Assembly (NCBI GenBank): GCA_964443055.1 | Contig: CAYUBT010000043.1 | Location: 1 to 16,324, forward strand | Direction of reading: 5' to 3' | From: JADYZU01 sp964443055 | GTDB taxonomy: Bacteria; Pseudomonadota; Alphaproteobacteria; Rhodobacterales; Rhodobacteraceae | DNA: 16,324 bases | Part shown: in pieces, positions 1 through 6,617 of the stretch | How the letters are laid out: each line of letters starts with the position of its first letter | Position numbering within the stretch: the first letter of the stretch is position 1 | Notes under the pieces: generated by a model | What the model was told of the DNA's origin: nothing | The model's input: only the letters and a program-made list of their open reading frames with translations | Database searches by the model: none | Program-made: the position numbers and the translations under genes

Positions 1-58
1 AGTTGCGCTGGTTGATGCCTCCGCCCGTGACCCGCGCTTATGTGCGGTGTAGGCGGCG

Positions 59-934
59 ATGCCTGTCGGCACCGGGCTGTCGCGGTTCATGGAGCGTTAT
101 ACCAGTCGCTGCTTTGACGTGGGCATTGCCGAACAACACGCCGTGACCTTTGCGGCCGGGCTGGCCGCAGGGGGGATGCGGCCGTTCTGCGCGATCTATT
201 CGACCTTCCTGCAGCGAGGCTACGATCAGGTCGTGCATGACGTGGCAGTCCAGCGCCTGCCCGTGCGTTTCGCCATCGACCGCGCCGGGCTGGTGGGGGC
301 TGATGGGGCCACCCACGCCGGGGCCTATGACATCGCCTATCTCGCGAACCTGCCCGGATTCGTGGTCATGGCCGCCGCCGACGAGGCCGAACTGGTGCGT
401 ATGGTCGCTACTGCCGCTGCCTATGACGAGGGGCCGATCGCTTTTCGCTTTCCGCGCGGCGAGGGAGTCGGCGTCGAACTGCCGCGCGACCCGCAGCCGC
501 TTGAAATCGGGCGCGGCCGTCTGGTGCAGGAGGGCGCGCGGGTCGCGATCCTGTCCTATGGCACGCGGCTGCAGGAGGTGATGCTGGCCGCCGAATCGCT
601 CGAATCGCGCGGGCTGAAGCCCACGGTCGCGGATGCCCGTTTCGCCAAGCCGCTTGATCAGGACCTGATCCTGGCTCTGGCGCGCGAGCACGAGGCGCTC
701 ATCACCATCGAGGAGGGGGCCATCGGCGGCTTCGGCAGCCATGTGGCGCAGGCACTGGCCGAGGCGGGTGTGTTCGACACCGGGCTGAAATTCCGCTCCA
801 TGGTCCTGCCCGACACGTTTATCGAACAGGGCAGCCCCGCGCAGATGTATGAGGCGGCGCAGCTGGGCGCAGCGGATATCGAGGCGAAGGTCCTTGCCAC
901 GCTCGGCGTGGCGCGGGTCGGTCGGCGTGCCTGA
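59..934 (+). CDS. dxs: 1-deoxy-D-xylulose-5-phosphate synthase, C-terminal part (5' end outside window)
   Basis: This is the C-terminal half (291 residues from this Met) of the thiamine-diphosphate enzyme that condenses pyruvate and glyceraldehyde-3-phosphate, the first step of the cytosolic MEP isoprenoid pathway. Visible active-site positions, counted from the Met at 59, are Glu25 in GIAEQH (the ThDP-activating Glu), Tyr47 and Arg53 in YSTFLQRGYDQ, and Asp82 and His86 in GADGATHAG. Their spacing matches E. coli Glu370, Tyr392, Arg398, Asp427 and His431. The C-terminal transketolase domain follows, with PLDQDLI and EEGAIGGFGSHV. The full protein should be about 640 residues. The same frame runs upstream to base 2 with family-like sequence (ALVDASARDPRL) but is broken by TAG at 50-52, so the coordinates given are the open piece and not a true start. 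The gene may be a pseudogene, or the stop may be an edge error. Family identity is near certain. Confidence 0.93.
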   Translation: MPVGTGLSRFMERYTSRCFDVGIAEQHAVTFAAGLAAGGMRPFCAIYSTFLQRGYDQVVHDVAVQRLPVRFAIDRAGLVGADGATHAGAYDIAYLANLPGFVVMAAADEAELVRMVATAAAYDEGPIAFRFPRGEGVGVELPRDPQPLEIGRGRLVQEGARVAILSYGTRLQEVMLAAESLESRGLKPTVADARFAKPLDQDLILALAREHEALITIEEGAIGGFGSHVAQALAEAGVFDTGLKFRSMVLPDTFIEQGSPAQMYEAAQLGAADIEAKVLATLGVARVGRRA

Positions 935-944
935 TTTCGATCAA
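931..944. promoter_or_regulatory. Candidate FNR/FixK-type site upstream of the usp gene
   Basis: The sequence CTGAT-TTCG-ATCAA matches the FNR-family palindrome TTGAT-N4-ATCAA at nine of ten half-site bases. It overlaps the dxs stop codon and lies about 160 bases upstream of the universal stress protein start. Oxygen-responsive FNR-type regulators are known to control universal stress genes in several proteobacteria. No convincing -10 is visible at the spacing expected for a class II site, so its activity is inferred from sequence match and position only. Confidence 0.35.
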
Positions 945-975
945 GGACAGGGTCGCCGGAGTCGGTGTGCAGTCT

Positions 976-1028
976 GGCTCAGTGAGCCCTGGTGACAATC
1001 TCAAGGCTCACGGCACGACCTGGTGACA
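976..1028. repeat. Inverted and direct repeats in the usp leader/promoter region
   Basis: GTGAGCC (982-988) is perfectly inverted as GGCTCAC (1005-1011). GGCTCA also occurs at 976-981, where it forms a second, mutually exclusive palindrome with TGAGCC (983-988). The ten-base word CCTGGTGACA is repeated directly at 988-997 and 1019-1028, 31 bases apart, which is about three helical turns. No T-tract follows, so this is not an obvious terminator for dxs. It could be an operator or simply leader structure. Confidence 0.4.
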
Positions 1029-1099
1029 CGTAACCGCATCGACCGGACCGACGTCTTCGTGGATGATTGATTGGAAAACCGCAGGAAGGAACGACTCAG

Positions 1100-1507
1100 A
1101 TGTATGAAAACATCCTTATCCCGCTGGCTCTCGCCACCGAGGATGATTCGGTTGCACCCATTGAAGCGCTGCGCATGCTCGCCGCGCCCGGGGCCAGGTT
1201 GACGTTCCTGCACGTGGTCGAGGATATCCCGCCGCGCGTGGCGGGATACCTGCCGCAGGATTACGCTGCCGAAGTCCATCGTGACCGGCTGGCCGAACTG
1301 GCGCGCCGTGTCGCCGATGTCGAAGGTGCGCAGATCGAGGTTGCCGAGGGCAATGCCGGCGCGCGTATTCTCGAAAGAGCTGAAAAGCTGGGTGTCGATT
1401 GTATCGTCATCGCCTCGCATCGCCCGGGCCTGCGCGACTGGTTTCTCGGCTCGACCGCCGCGCGGGTGGTGCGCCATGCGAAATGTTCGGTTCTGGTGGT
1501 GCGCTGA
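1100..1507 (+). CDS. Universal stress protein (UspA family)
   Basis: A 135-residue cytosolic single-domain Usp, the usual length for the family. The N-terminal strand YENILIPLAL and the C-terminal segment ending LGSTAARVVRHAKCSVLVVR (in part) are typical. The nucleotide-binding motif G-x2-G-x9-G-S/T is only partly kept: the region ASHRPGLRDWFLGST retains the final Gly-Ser-Thr and one upstream Gly, but the first glycine position is not Gly, so ATP binding is uncertain. The start at 1100 is chosen because AGGAAGGA (1083-1090) sits at a good distance and the family motif begins right after it; an upstream in-frame Met at 1067 would add 11 non-family residues. The gene converges on the flavin reductase gene with six bases between stop codons. 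Upstream repeats and an FNR-like box suggest regulated expression. Confidence 0.9.
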   Translation: MYENILIPLALATEDDSVAPIEALRMLAAPGARLTFLHVVEDIPPRVAGYLPQDYAAEVHRDRLAELARRVADVEGAQIEVAEGNAGARILERAEKLGVDCIVIASHRPGLRDWFLGSTAARVVRHAKCSVLVVR

Positions 1508-1513
1508 GATTGC

Positions 1514-2059
1514 TCAGTCGAGCGGGCGCAGCCGGTGCCAGTCGCGGTTGAGATAGACGATCGAGGAGTCCTCGGGTGAGGACTCTTCGGGCAGCGGCGG
1601 CCTGTCCGGTGCATCGGGACCGGCAGCGGCGATCAGTTCGGCCACGACGAGGGTAGCACCCTTGACCGACAGGCTCTCGCCCCGCCGGGCGAGGAAACGG
1701 GTGCGCACTTCAGGGAAATAGGGCTCGCCTCCGGGCAGGCGGTCCCAGCCAGTCTTGGCGGTGAAGCGGTTCGCGCCACGGGCAGCTCCGAGCCGGGCGA
1801 GGCCGATGTTCTCGGCACGCAGGAAATGGACAACCAGCGTTTCCGCGCGGAGGATCGCGGGCGAGGATGTGGACTGGTCCGACAGTGAGAATGCCACGGT
1901 CGGCGGGTCAGCGCTGATCGAGATGAGCGACCCGACCGTCAGTGCAACCGGCCCGTCGCCGGGATCGGCGGAGATCACCGCCACGCCCGACGGGTGATGA
2001 CGGAATGCCTCGCGAAAGGTGGCGGACAGGTCCGCGGCATTGTCATTCCGTTCACCCAT
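1514..2059 (-). CDS. Flavin reductase-like FMN-binding protein
   Basis: A 181-residue protein of the flavin reductase / FMN-binding split-barrel family (Pfam Flavin_Reduct). Known members reduce FMN or FAD with NAD(P)H, often for a partner monooxygenase, or bind FMN in related roles. Family features are the opening FREAFRHHPSGVAVISA (about 15-31), then PVALTVGSLISISADPPTVAF (part, 37-57) with the typical small-residue/Ser stretch and DPP turn, and SVKGATLVVAEL (131-142). The start is ambiguous. ATG at 2059 has AGGA seven bases upstream and gives the usual short lead-in. ATG at 2095 has AAGG and adds 12 residues. GTG at 2122 has no visible ribosome site. No monooxygenase gene lies adjacent, so the partner is unknown. 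The gene is transcribed away from the MORN gene region and ends six bases from the usp stop. Confidence 0.82.
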   Translation of the reverse strand: MGERNDNAADLSATFREAFRHHPSGVAVISADPGDGPVALTVGSLISISADPPTVAFSLSDQSTSSPAILRAETLVVHFLRAENIGLARLGAARGANRFTAKTGWDRLPGGEPYFPEVRTRFLARRGESLSVKGATLVVAELIAAAGPDAPDRPPLPEESSPEDSSIVYLNRDWHRLRPLD

Positions 2060-2302
2060 GGCCGGTTCCTGCGTCCTGATCGAGGGCTGTCCCATCCTGA
2101 AGCCTTTCGTGCGATACAGCACAATCTAGGCGGCGCGGCGACCGGCAGCAATGCCTGCCCCCCTGCGGCAGCGTCCCGACTCCATCGCTCCTTCCTGGGC
2201 CTGGCTGGTGCCGACGCGCCGATCAACGCCTAGGGCCGGGGCTTTGGCCGGAAGGGAAACGAGAGGGGCGCGGTCCCGCCGCCGATTCGGGGCAGGAAGG
2301 CG

Positions 2303-2320
2303 CGTCCGGCCCTGCGGACG
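2303..2320 (-). terminator. Possible weak hairpin just after the MORN gene stop
   Basis: CGTCCG (2303-2308) and CGGACG (2315-2320) form a six-pair stem with a six-base loop, starting one base after the MORN gene stop on the minus strand. No T-run follows, so it is at best a weak terminator or an mRNA 3' stabiliser. The rest of the roughly 225-base gap between the flavin reductase start and the MORN stop shows no gene, tRNA or clear promoter that I can support. Confidence 0.3.
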
Positions 2321-2321
2321 A

Positions 2322-3788
2322 TCATTCGTCCGGCTCGACGGCCCCGTTCTCTGCCGCTTCGCTTTCATCCGCGGCGTCAGGCACGGAGTCGGGCGGCGTT
2401 TCCTCTTCAAGCACGGTCAGGGCACCGTCGGTCCATTCGCCCTGCGCCACCTCACCCGACGCATAGCGCATGATGCCGTCGCCCTGCCTGCGGCCGTTCT
2501 GGAACGTTCCCTCGTAGATATCGCCATTGGCATAGGTTGCGACGCCCTGGCCTGAAATCTCGCCATCGGCCCAGTCGCCCTCGTAGGTGAATCCGTCGGG
2601 CATGGTGATCTTGCCCTGGCCATGGCGCTGACCGTTCACGAAATCGCCCTGATAGACGGTTCCGTCGGCATAGGTGGCGATGCCGAAACCGTTGCGCTGC
2701 CCGTCGGCCCAGCTTCCCTCGTAGGTGTAGCCGTCGGCATAGGTCATCTTGCCCTGGCCGTGGTTGCGGTTGTTCCGGAATTCACCCTCGTAGCGCAGGC
2801 CGTTGGCATAGACCGCGACACCGCTGCCCTCGATCATGCCCTGAACCCATCCGCCTTCATAGGTCGAGCCGTCGGCATAGGTGATCCGTCCCTCGCCGTC
2901 CGCCAGCCCGTTGGCGAGCTGTCCGACATAGACCGAACCGTCGGGATAGGTGACTTCGCCCTCGCCCTCGATCCGGCCCTCGACCCAGGTGCCGGTGTAG
3001 CGATAGCCGTCGGCCCCGGTGAATGTGCCTTCGCCCTCGCGCAGGTCATTGCGGAATTCGCCCTGGTAGCTGTCGCCATTGGCATAGGTGACGCTGCCGC
3101 GCCCCTCGCGTTTGCCGGCCACCAGCGCGCCTTCGTAGACATCGCCGTTGGCCTGGGTGAGCGTGCCGTTGCCCTCCATCTGGCCGTTCACCCAGTCGCC
3201 GGTATAGGTAAGGCCGTCCTGCATGGTGAGCGTTCCGGTGCCGTCACGCTCGCCGTTGTGCATTTGCCCTTCATAGATCGAGCCGTCGGGATAGGTGATC
3301 CTTCCCTCGCCCTCCTTGACGCCGTTTTCCCAGTCGCCGTCGTAGATATAGCCGTTGGGCGAGGTCATCGTCCCCTGGCCGTGATGCATGGCGTTCTGGA
3401 ACTCGCCCTCGTAGCGAACGCCGTTGGCATACGCAGCGACGCCCGTGCCATTGATGCGGCCGTCGACCCATTCGCCTTCATAGGTGCCGCCGTCGGCAAA
3501 GGTGATGCGCCCGGTGCCCTCGGGTTTGCCGCGTGCGAATTCGCCTTCGTAGACGGAGCCGTTGGGGAATCGCGCCTGCCCCTGGCCGCGGATCTCGCCC
3601 TCGAACCATTCGCCCGTGTATTCGTAGCCGTTGGGCAGACGATAGGTTCCCTGGCCGTGCTGGCGGCCGTTCAGGAAGGTGCCTTCATAGATGCCGCCGT
3701 CCTCGTATTGCTTGGTCTCGACCGTCTGCGCCGCGAGCGGTGCGGCAAGGACGAGGGCGAGCAGGGCTGCGGTGGCGCGTGCCGACAT
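2322..3788 (-). CDS. Exported MORN-repeat protein (18 full repeats)
   Basis: A 488-residue protein. Residues 1-21 look like a Sec signal peptide (Lys/Arg-poor but with Arg4, then LLALVLAAPLAA), with likely cleavage near LAA/QT, so the protein is probably periplasmic. Residues 33-446 are eighteen consecutive 23-residue MORN repeats of the form xYxGxWxxGxxxGxGxxxxxxGx, followed by a partial nineteenth (447-456) and an acidic 32-residue tail rich in Glu, Asp, Ala and Pro. MORN repeats form extended beta-hairpin sheets and usually serve as scaffolds or bind lipids or proteins; no enzyme domain is present. The start at 3788 is set by GGAGA four bases upstream and by the signal peptide. It is divergent from nadE with a 152-base shared upstream region. 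The specific partner or role is unknown. Confidence 0.9.
   Translation of the reverse strand: MSARATAALLALVLAAPLAAQTVETKQYEDGGIYEGTFLNGRQHGQGTYRLPNGYEYTGEWFEGEIRGQGQARFPNGSVYEGEFARGKPEGTGRITFADGGTYEGEWVDGRINGTGVAAYANGVRYEGEFQNAMHHGQGTMTSPNGYIYDGDWENGVKEGEGRITYPDGSIYEGQMHNGERDGTGTLTMQDGLTYTGDWVNGQMEGNGTLTQANGDVYEGALVAGKREGRGSVTYANGDSYQGEFRNDLREGEGTFTGADGYRYTGTWVEGRIEGEGEVTYPDGSVYVGQLANGLADGEGRITYADGSTYEGGWVQGMIEGSGVAVYANGLRYEGEFRNNRNHGQGKMTYADGYTYEGSWADGQRNGFGIATYADGTVYQGDFVNGQRHGQGKITMPDGFTYEGDWADGEISGQGVATYANGDIYEGTFQNGRRQGDGIMRYASGEVAQGEWTDGALTVLEEETPPDSVPDAADESEAAENGAVEPDE
2451..3692 (-). repeat. 69-bp tandem array encoding 18 MORN units
   Basis: Eighteen in-register 69-base units encode 23-residue MORN repeats with no insertions or deletions between them. 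The residue at position 6 of each unit alternates between Trp and another large residue: Trp in units 2, 4, 6 and 8, then in 11, 13, 15, 17 and the partial 19. The single phase slip falls between units 9 and 10. Units 1-9 and 10-18 therefore show the same pattern, which suggests an old duplication of a nine-unit (621-base) block. Units 4-5 and 13-14 are about two-thirds identical by eye. Confidence 0.9.
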
Positions 3789-3889
3789 GTTGTCTCCAAT
3801 CCGGGCATGATCCTGCGACGGGGCAAGCCTATCGCCTGCAGGAGGGCGCGGCAACAATGCTGGTGTGCATGCGGCGCCTTTCGTCCGCC

Positions 3890-3917
3890 TTTCGCCTGCC
3901 TGTCCTTCTGCTAGAAA
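3890..3917 (+). promoter_or_regulatory. Possible nadE promoter
   Basis: GCTAGAAA (3910-3917) resembles the alphaproteobacterial -10 element GCTAnAWC, with TTTCGCC (3890-3896) thirteen bases upstream as a poor -35 candidate. It lies 23 bases before the nadE start and 14 bases before its GGAGG ribosome site. The match is partial. Confidence 0.28.
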
Positions 3918-3940
3918 AGCGACAACCCGTGGAGGCTCTC

Positions 3941-5575
3941 ATGACCGCATCATTCCGCCTGACCATTGCGCAGCGTGATCCCGTTCTCGGCGATCTTCCG
4001 GGCAATCTCGCCATTGCGCGCGAGGCCTGGGCCGAAGGTTTTTCCGAAGGGGCCGATCTGGTAATGATGCCGCGCCTGTTCGCAAGTGGCTGGCCCGCGC
4101 ATGATCTGGCCCTGCATGCACCCTTTCAGGCCGATGTGATCGCCGCGCTCGAGGCGCTGGCGCGCGACCTGCCCGAGGGGCCTGCGCTCGCCATCGGCGG
4201 ACTCTGGGGCGAGGGCGGGGGCATTCACGATGCGCTCTGGGTGATGCAGGCGGGCAAGGTCGTTCATCGCCAGCTGCGCCACGGGCTTGCGGATGATGGC
4301 TTTGTCGAGGGGCCGCTCCGGGGGCCTGCCGTCATCGGCGGTATACGCGTCGGCTTCATGGTCGGGGCCGATCTCGATTCCCTCGATGTGGCCGAGACCC
4401 ACGAGGAATCGGGGGCCGAGATCCTCGTTGCGGCCATGGCCGAACCCTACCGGCGCGGTGGATGGGACCAGCGGTTGAATCGCGCGGTCGCCCGCGTGAT
4501 CGAAAGCCGGCTGCCGCTCGCCTGCGTGAATCTCGTCGGCGCGCAGGATGAGGAAGTCTTCGACGGTGGCTCCTTCGTCCTCAACCCCGGCGGCGGGCTT
4601 GCCACGCTCCTGCCGGTGTTCGAGGAAGCAGTGGCCCATGTCGATTTCACCCGCGCAGGGGATGGCGGGCTGAGGGCGGCGACGGGGGCGCTCGCCTCGC
4701 ATGGTGACGCGCTCGAACAGGATTATCGGGCGATGGTCGCGGGGCTCGGTGACTATCTGCGCAAGTCGGGCATCGGGAATGTGCTTCTCGGTCTCTCGGG
4801 CGGACTCGATTCGGCGCTGGTCGCGACGATTGCCAGCGATGCGCTGGGTGCGGAGCACGTACGCGCGGTGATGATGCCGTCCGAATACACGTCATCCGCC
4901 TCGCTGGACGATGCGGTGGCGCTCGCCTCGGCGCTGGGCATCACGCTCGATACGGTCCCCATCGACGGGCCGCGTGCGGCGGTGAGCGAGTCGCTCGCCG
5001 CGCTCTTTGCCGGTCACGGGCCGGATGTGACCGAGGAAAACATCCAGGCGCGGCTGCGCGGCCTTATCCTCATGGCTCTGTCGAACAAGCTGGGCGGAAT
5101 GGTCCTGACCACCGGCAACAAGTCCGAGGTCGCGGTCGGTTATGCCACGATCTACGGAGACATGGTTGGCGGCTTCAACCCGATCAAGGATCTGTGGAAG
5201 ACCCGCGCCTTCGACATCTGCCGCTGGCGCAACGCGAATCACCGCCCCTGGATGAGGGGCCCGGACGGCGTGGTCATCCCGCAGAACATCATCGACAAGC
5301 CGCCTTCGGCCGAGTTGCGCGAGGGCCAGAAGGACGAGGATTCGCTGCCGCCCTATCCCGTGCTCGATGCGATTCTCGAGCGGATGATCGAACAGGGTGG
5401 CTCTGTCGCTGACTGTATCGAGGCCGGGTTCGAGCGCGAGACGGTCGAGCGGGTGGCCTGGCTGGTCCGCTCGTCGGAATGGAAACGGCGGCAGGGGGCA
5501 CCGGGCTTGCGCCTGACCGACCGGGCCTTCGGGCCGGGCAGGCACTGGCCGATGGTCAACCGCTGGACGGGCTGA
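3941..5575 (+). CDS. nadE: NAD+ synthetase with degenerate N-terminal glutaminase domain
   Basis: A 544-residue two-domain NAD+ synthetase, which amidates nicotinic acid adenine dinucleotide to NAD+ using ATP. The C-terminal synthetase domain is intact: the PP-loop LSGGLDSALVA (285-295), SEYTSSASLDDA (314-325), TTGNKSEVAVGYATIYGDM (390-408), and KDLWKTRAF and IIDKPPSAELR. The N-terminal nitrilase-fold domain (about 1-260) normally hydrolyses glutamine with a Glu-Lys-Cys triad. Here the expected Glu is Arg45 (MMPRLFASGW), the Lys is Arg113 (QLRHGLADDG), and the Cys of the usual ICED motif is Gly142 (FMVGADLD). The loop around the lost Lys is also eroded and appears a few residues short. The domain is otherwise collinear with the family, so this is not a frameshift. 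The enzyme should depend on free ammonia or on another glutaminase. The start at 3941 has GGAGG five bases upstream. It converges with the pfkB gene at a three-base gap. Confidence 0.93.
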   Translation: MTASFRLTIAQRDPVLGDLPGNLAIAREAWAEGFSEGADLVMMPRLFASGWPAHDLALHAPFQADVIAALEALARDLPEGPALAIGGLWGEGGGIHDALWVMQAGKVVHRQLRHGLADDGFVEGPLRGPAVIGGIRVGFMVGADLDSLDVAETHEESGAEILVAAMAEPYRRGGWDQRLNRAVARVIESRLPLACVNLVGAQDEEVFDGGSFVLNPGGGLATLLPVFEEAVAHVDFTRAGDGGLRAATGALASHGDALEQDYRAMVAGLGDYLRKSGIGNVLLGLSGGLDSALVATIASDALGAEHVRAVMMPSEYTSSASLDDAVALASALGITLDTVPIDGPRAAVSESLAALFAGHGPDVTEENIQARLRGLILMALSNKLGGMVLTTGNKSEVAVGYATIYGDMVGGFNPIKDLWKTRAFDICRWRNANHRPWMRGPDGVVIPQNIIDKPPSAELREGQKDEDSLPPYPVLDAILERMIEQGGSVADCIEAGFERETVERVAWLVRSSEWKRRQGAPGLRLTDRAFGPGRHWPMVNRWTG

Positions 5576-5578
5576 CCG

Positions 5579-6526
5579 TCAGATCGTCCGCAGGGTGCAT
5601 TTCGGCAGGATCGCCTCGGCATCTTCGCGGCGGCAGAGTTTCGTTCCGGCAGTCATCACTGCCGCGCTTGCTGCCGCGACTCCGCGCGAAAGCGCCCGGC
5701 CGAGGTCTTCCTCCATGGCGAGGCCATGGGTGAAGGCACCGACGAAACTGTCTCCGGCACCGACCAGCGAATGAACCGGGCCCTGTGGCGCGCGGGCGTG
5801 AAGCCGGAGGTCTCTCGTTGCAAGCACCGATCCCTCGCCGCCCCGGGCGACGATGACGATGCGTGCAGCGCCCCTCTCGACCAGCGAGGAGGCAAAATCG
5901 GCGCTTTCCTCGAGATGGGTCAGCGCGCGGCCCGCGAGATCCTCGGCCTCGTGACTGTTCATCCGCAGGACATGGGTGACCCCCTCGCCCGCATTCGCGA
6001 TGATGTGAAGCGGCTCGCCCGACGTGTCGACGATCACCCCGACTCCGCGCGCGTTGAGGCTGCGCGACAGGTCGAGAAGGATGCTGTCCGGCACGCCCGG
6101 CGGAATCGAGCCGGAGATGACGGCAAGCCCGCCGGGGATTGCCGCCGCGGTGATCGACGCGCTTGCAGCCGTGAGATCGAGCGCGTTCCACTCGGGGCCC
6201 GGCAGCATGAAGCGATACTGGTCGCCGGTGCTCTCCTCGATGACCGAGAGCGAGGAGCGCGTCTCTCCCCGCGACGGATGGACGATGATCTCGAGCCCCG
6301 CCTCGTTCATCAGCTTGGCCATATGCTCACCATTGTGGCCGCCCAGCACGACAAAGGTGCGGGACCGGCCGCCGAGGATGCGCATCGCCCGGCTGACATT
6401 GATGCCGCCCCCGCCGGGGTCGAGATGGGCGGGCGCGCAGCGCAGCTTCACATTGGGCACGATCGATCCGATTTGTGTGCCGAGGTCGAGCGCCGGATTG
6501 AGCGTGACCGTCAGAACATCGCGCAT
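5579..6526 (-). CDS. pfkB: PfkB-family 6-phosphofructokinase (Pfk-2 type)
   Basis: A 315-residue ribokinase-fold sugar-phosphate kinase, closest in style to E. coli Pfk-2 (309 residues), which phosphorylates fructose-6-phosphate with ATP. Collinear positions known from Pfk-2 are present: Asp14 in TLNPALD, Lys27 in VKLRC, Asn43 in GGGGINVSRA, and Arg90. Other markers are GDQYRFMLPG (101-110), VISGSIPPGV (136-145), the NxxE motif Asn190-Glu193, the GAGDS anion hole with catalytic Asp259 (256-260), and a C-terminal GTKLC. The start at 6526 follows a G-rich ribosome site (AAAGGGGGG) and begins exactly at the family motif; an in-frame Met six codons upstream (6544) is less likely. A substrate such as tagatose-6-phosphate or fructose-1-phosphate cannot be excluded. 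It lies downstream of the metallopeptidase gene on the same strand, 91 bases away. Confidence 0.85.
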   Translation of the reverse strand: MRDVLTVTLNPALDLGTQIGSIVPNVKLRCAPAHLDPGGGGINVSRAMRILGGRSRTFVVLGGHNGEHMAKLMNEAGLEIIVHPSRGETRSSLSVIEESTGDQYRFMLPGPEWNALDLTAASASITAAAIPGGLAVISGSIPPGVPDSILLDLSRSLNARGVGVIVDTSGEPLHIIANAGEGVTHVLRMNSHEAEDLAGRALTHLEESADFASSLVERGAARIVIVARGGEGSVLATRDLRLHARAPQGPVHSLVGAGDSFVGAFTHGLAMEEDLGRALSRGVAAASAAVMTAGTKLCRREDAEAILPKCTLRTI

Positions 6527-6617
6527 CGAACACCCCCCTTTCATGACTCCGGGGCTCCTTGCCTCGCCCGCACCGGGGAAGCAATGGCAGATGTTAGCGG
6601 TATCGGCCCCATGTGGC

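Noticed and set aside
1001..1477. Minus-strand frame opposite the usp gene
   Set aside because: It has no family features, and the + strand Usp protein explains the region.
2622..3914. Long stop-free + strand frame opposite the MORN gene, coding a regular 23-residue hydrophobic pattern (VGIGD...)
   Set aside because: The 69-base repeat keeps any frame that is open in one unit open in all. It has no ribosome site or family match and is a shadow of the MORN repeats.
3533..3940. N-terminal extension of the nadE frame by 136 residues
   Set aside because: It is Arg-rich antisense of the MORN gene. The family start and GGAGG ribosome site are at 3941.
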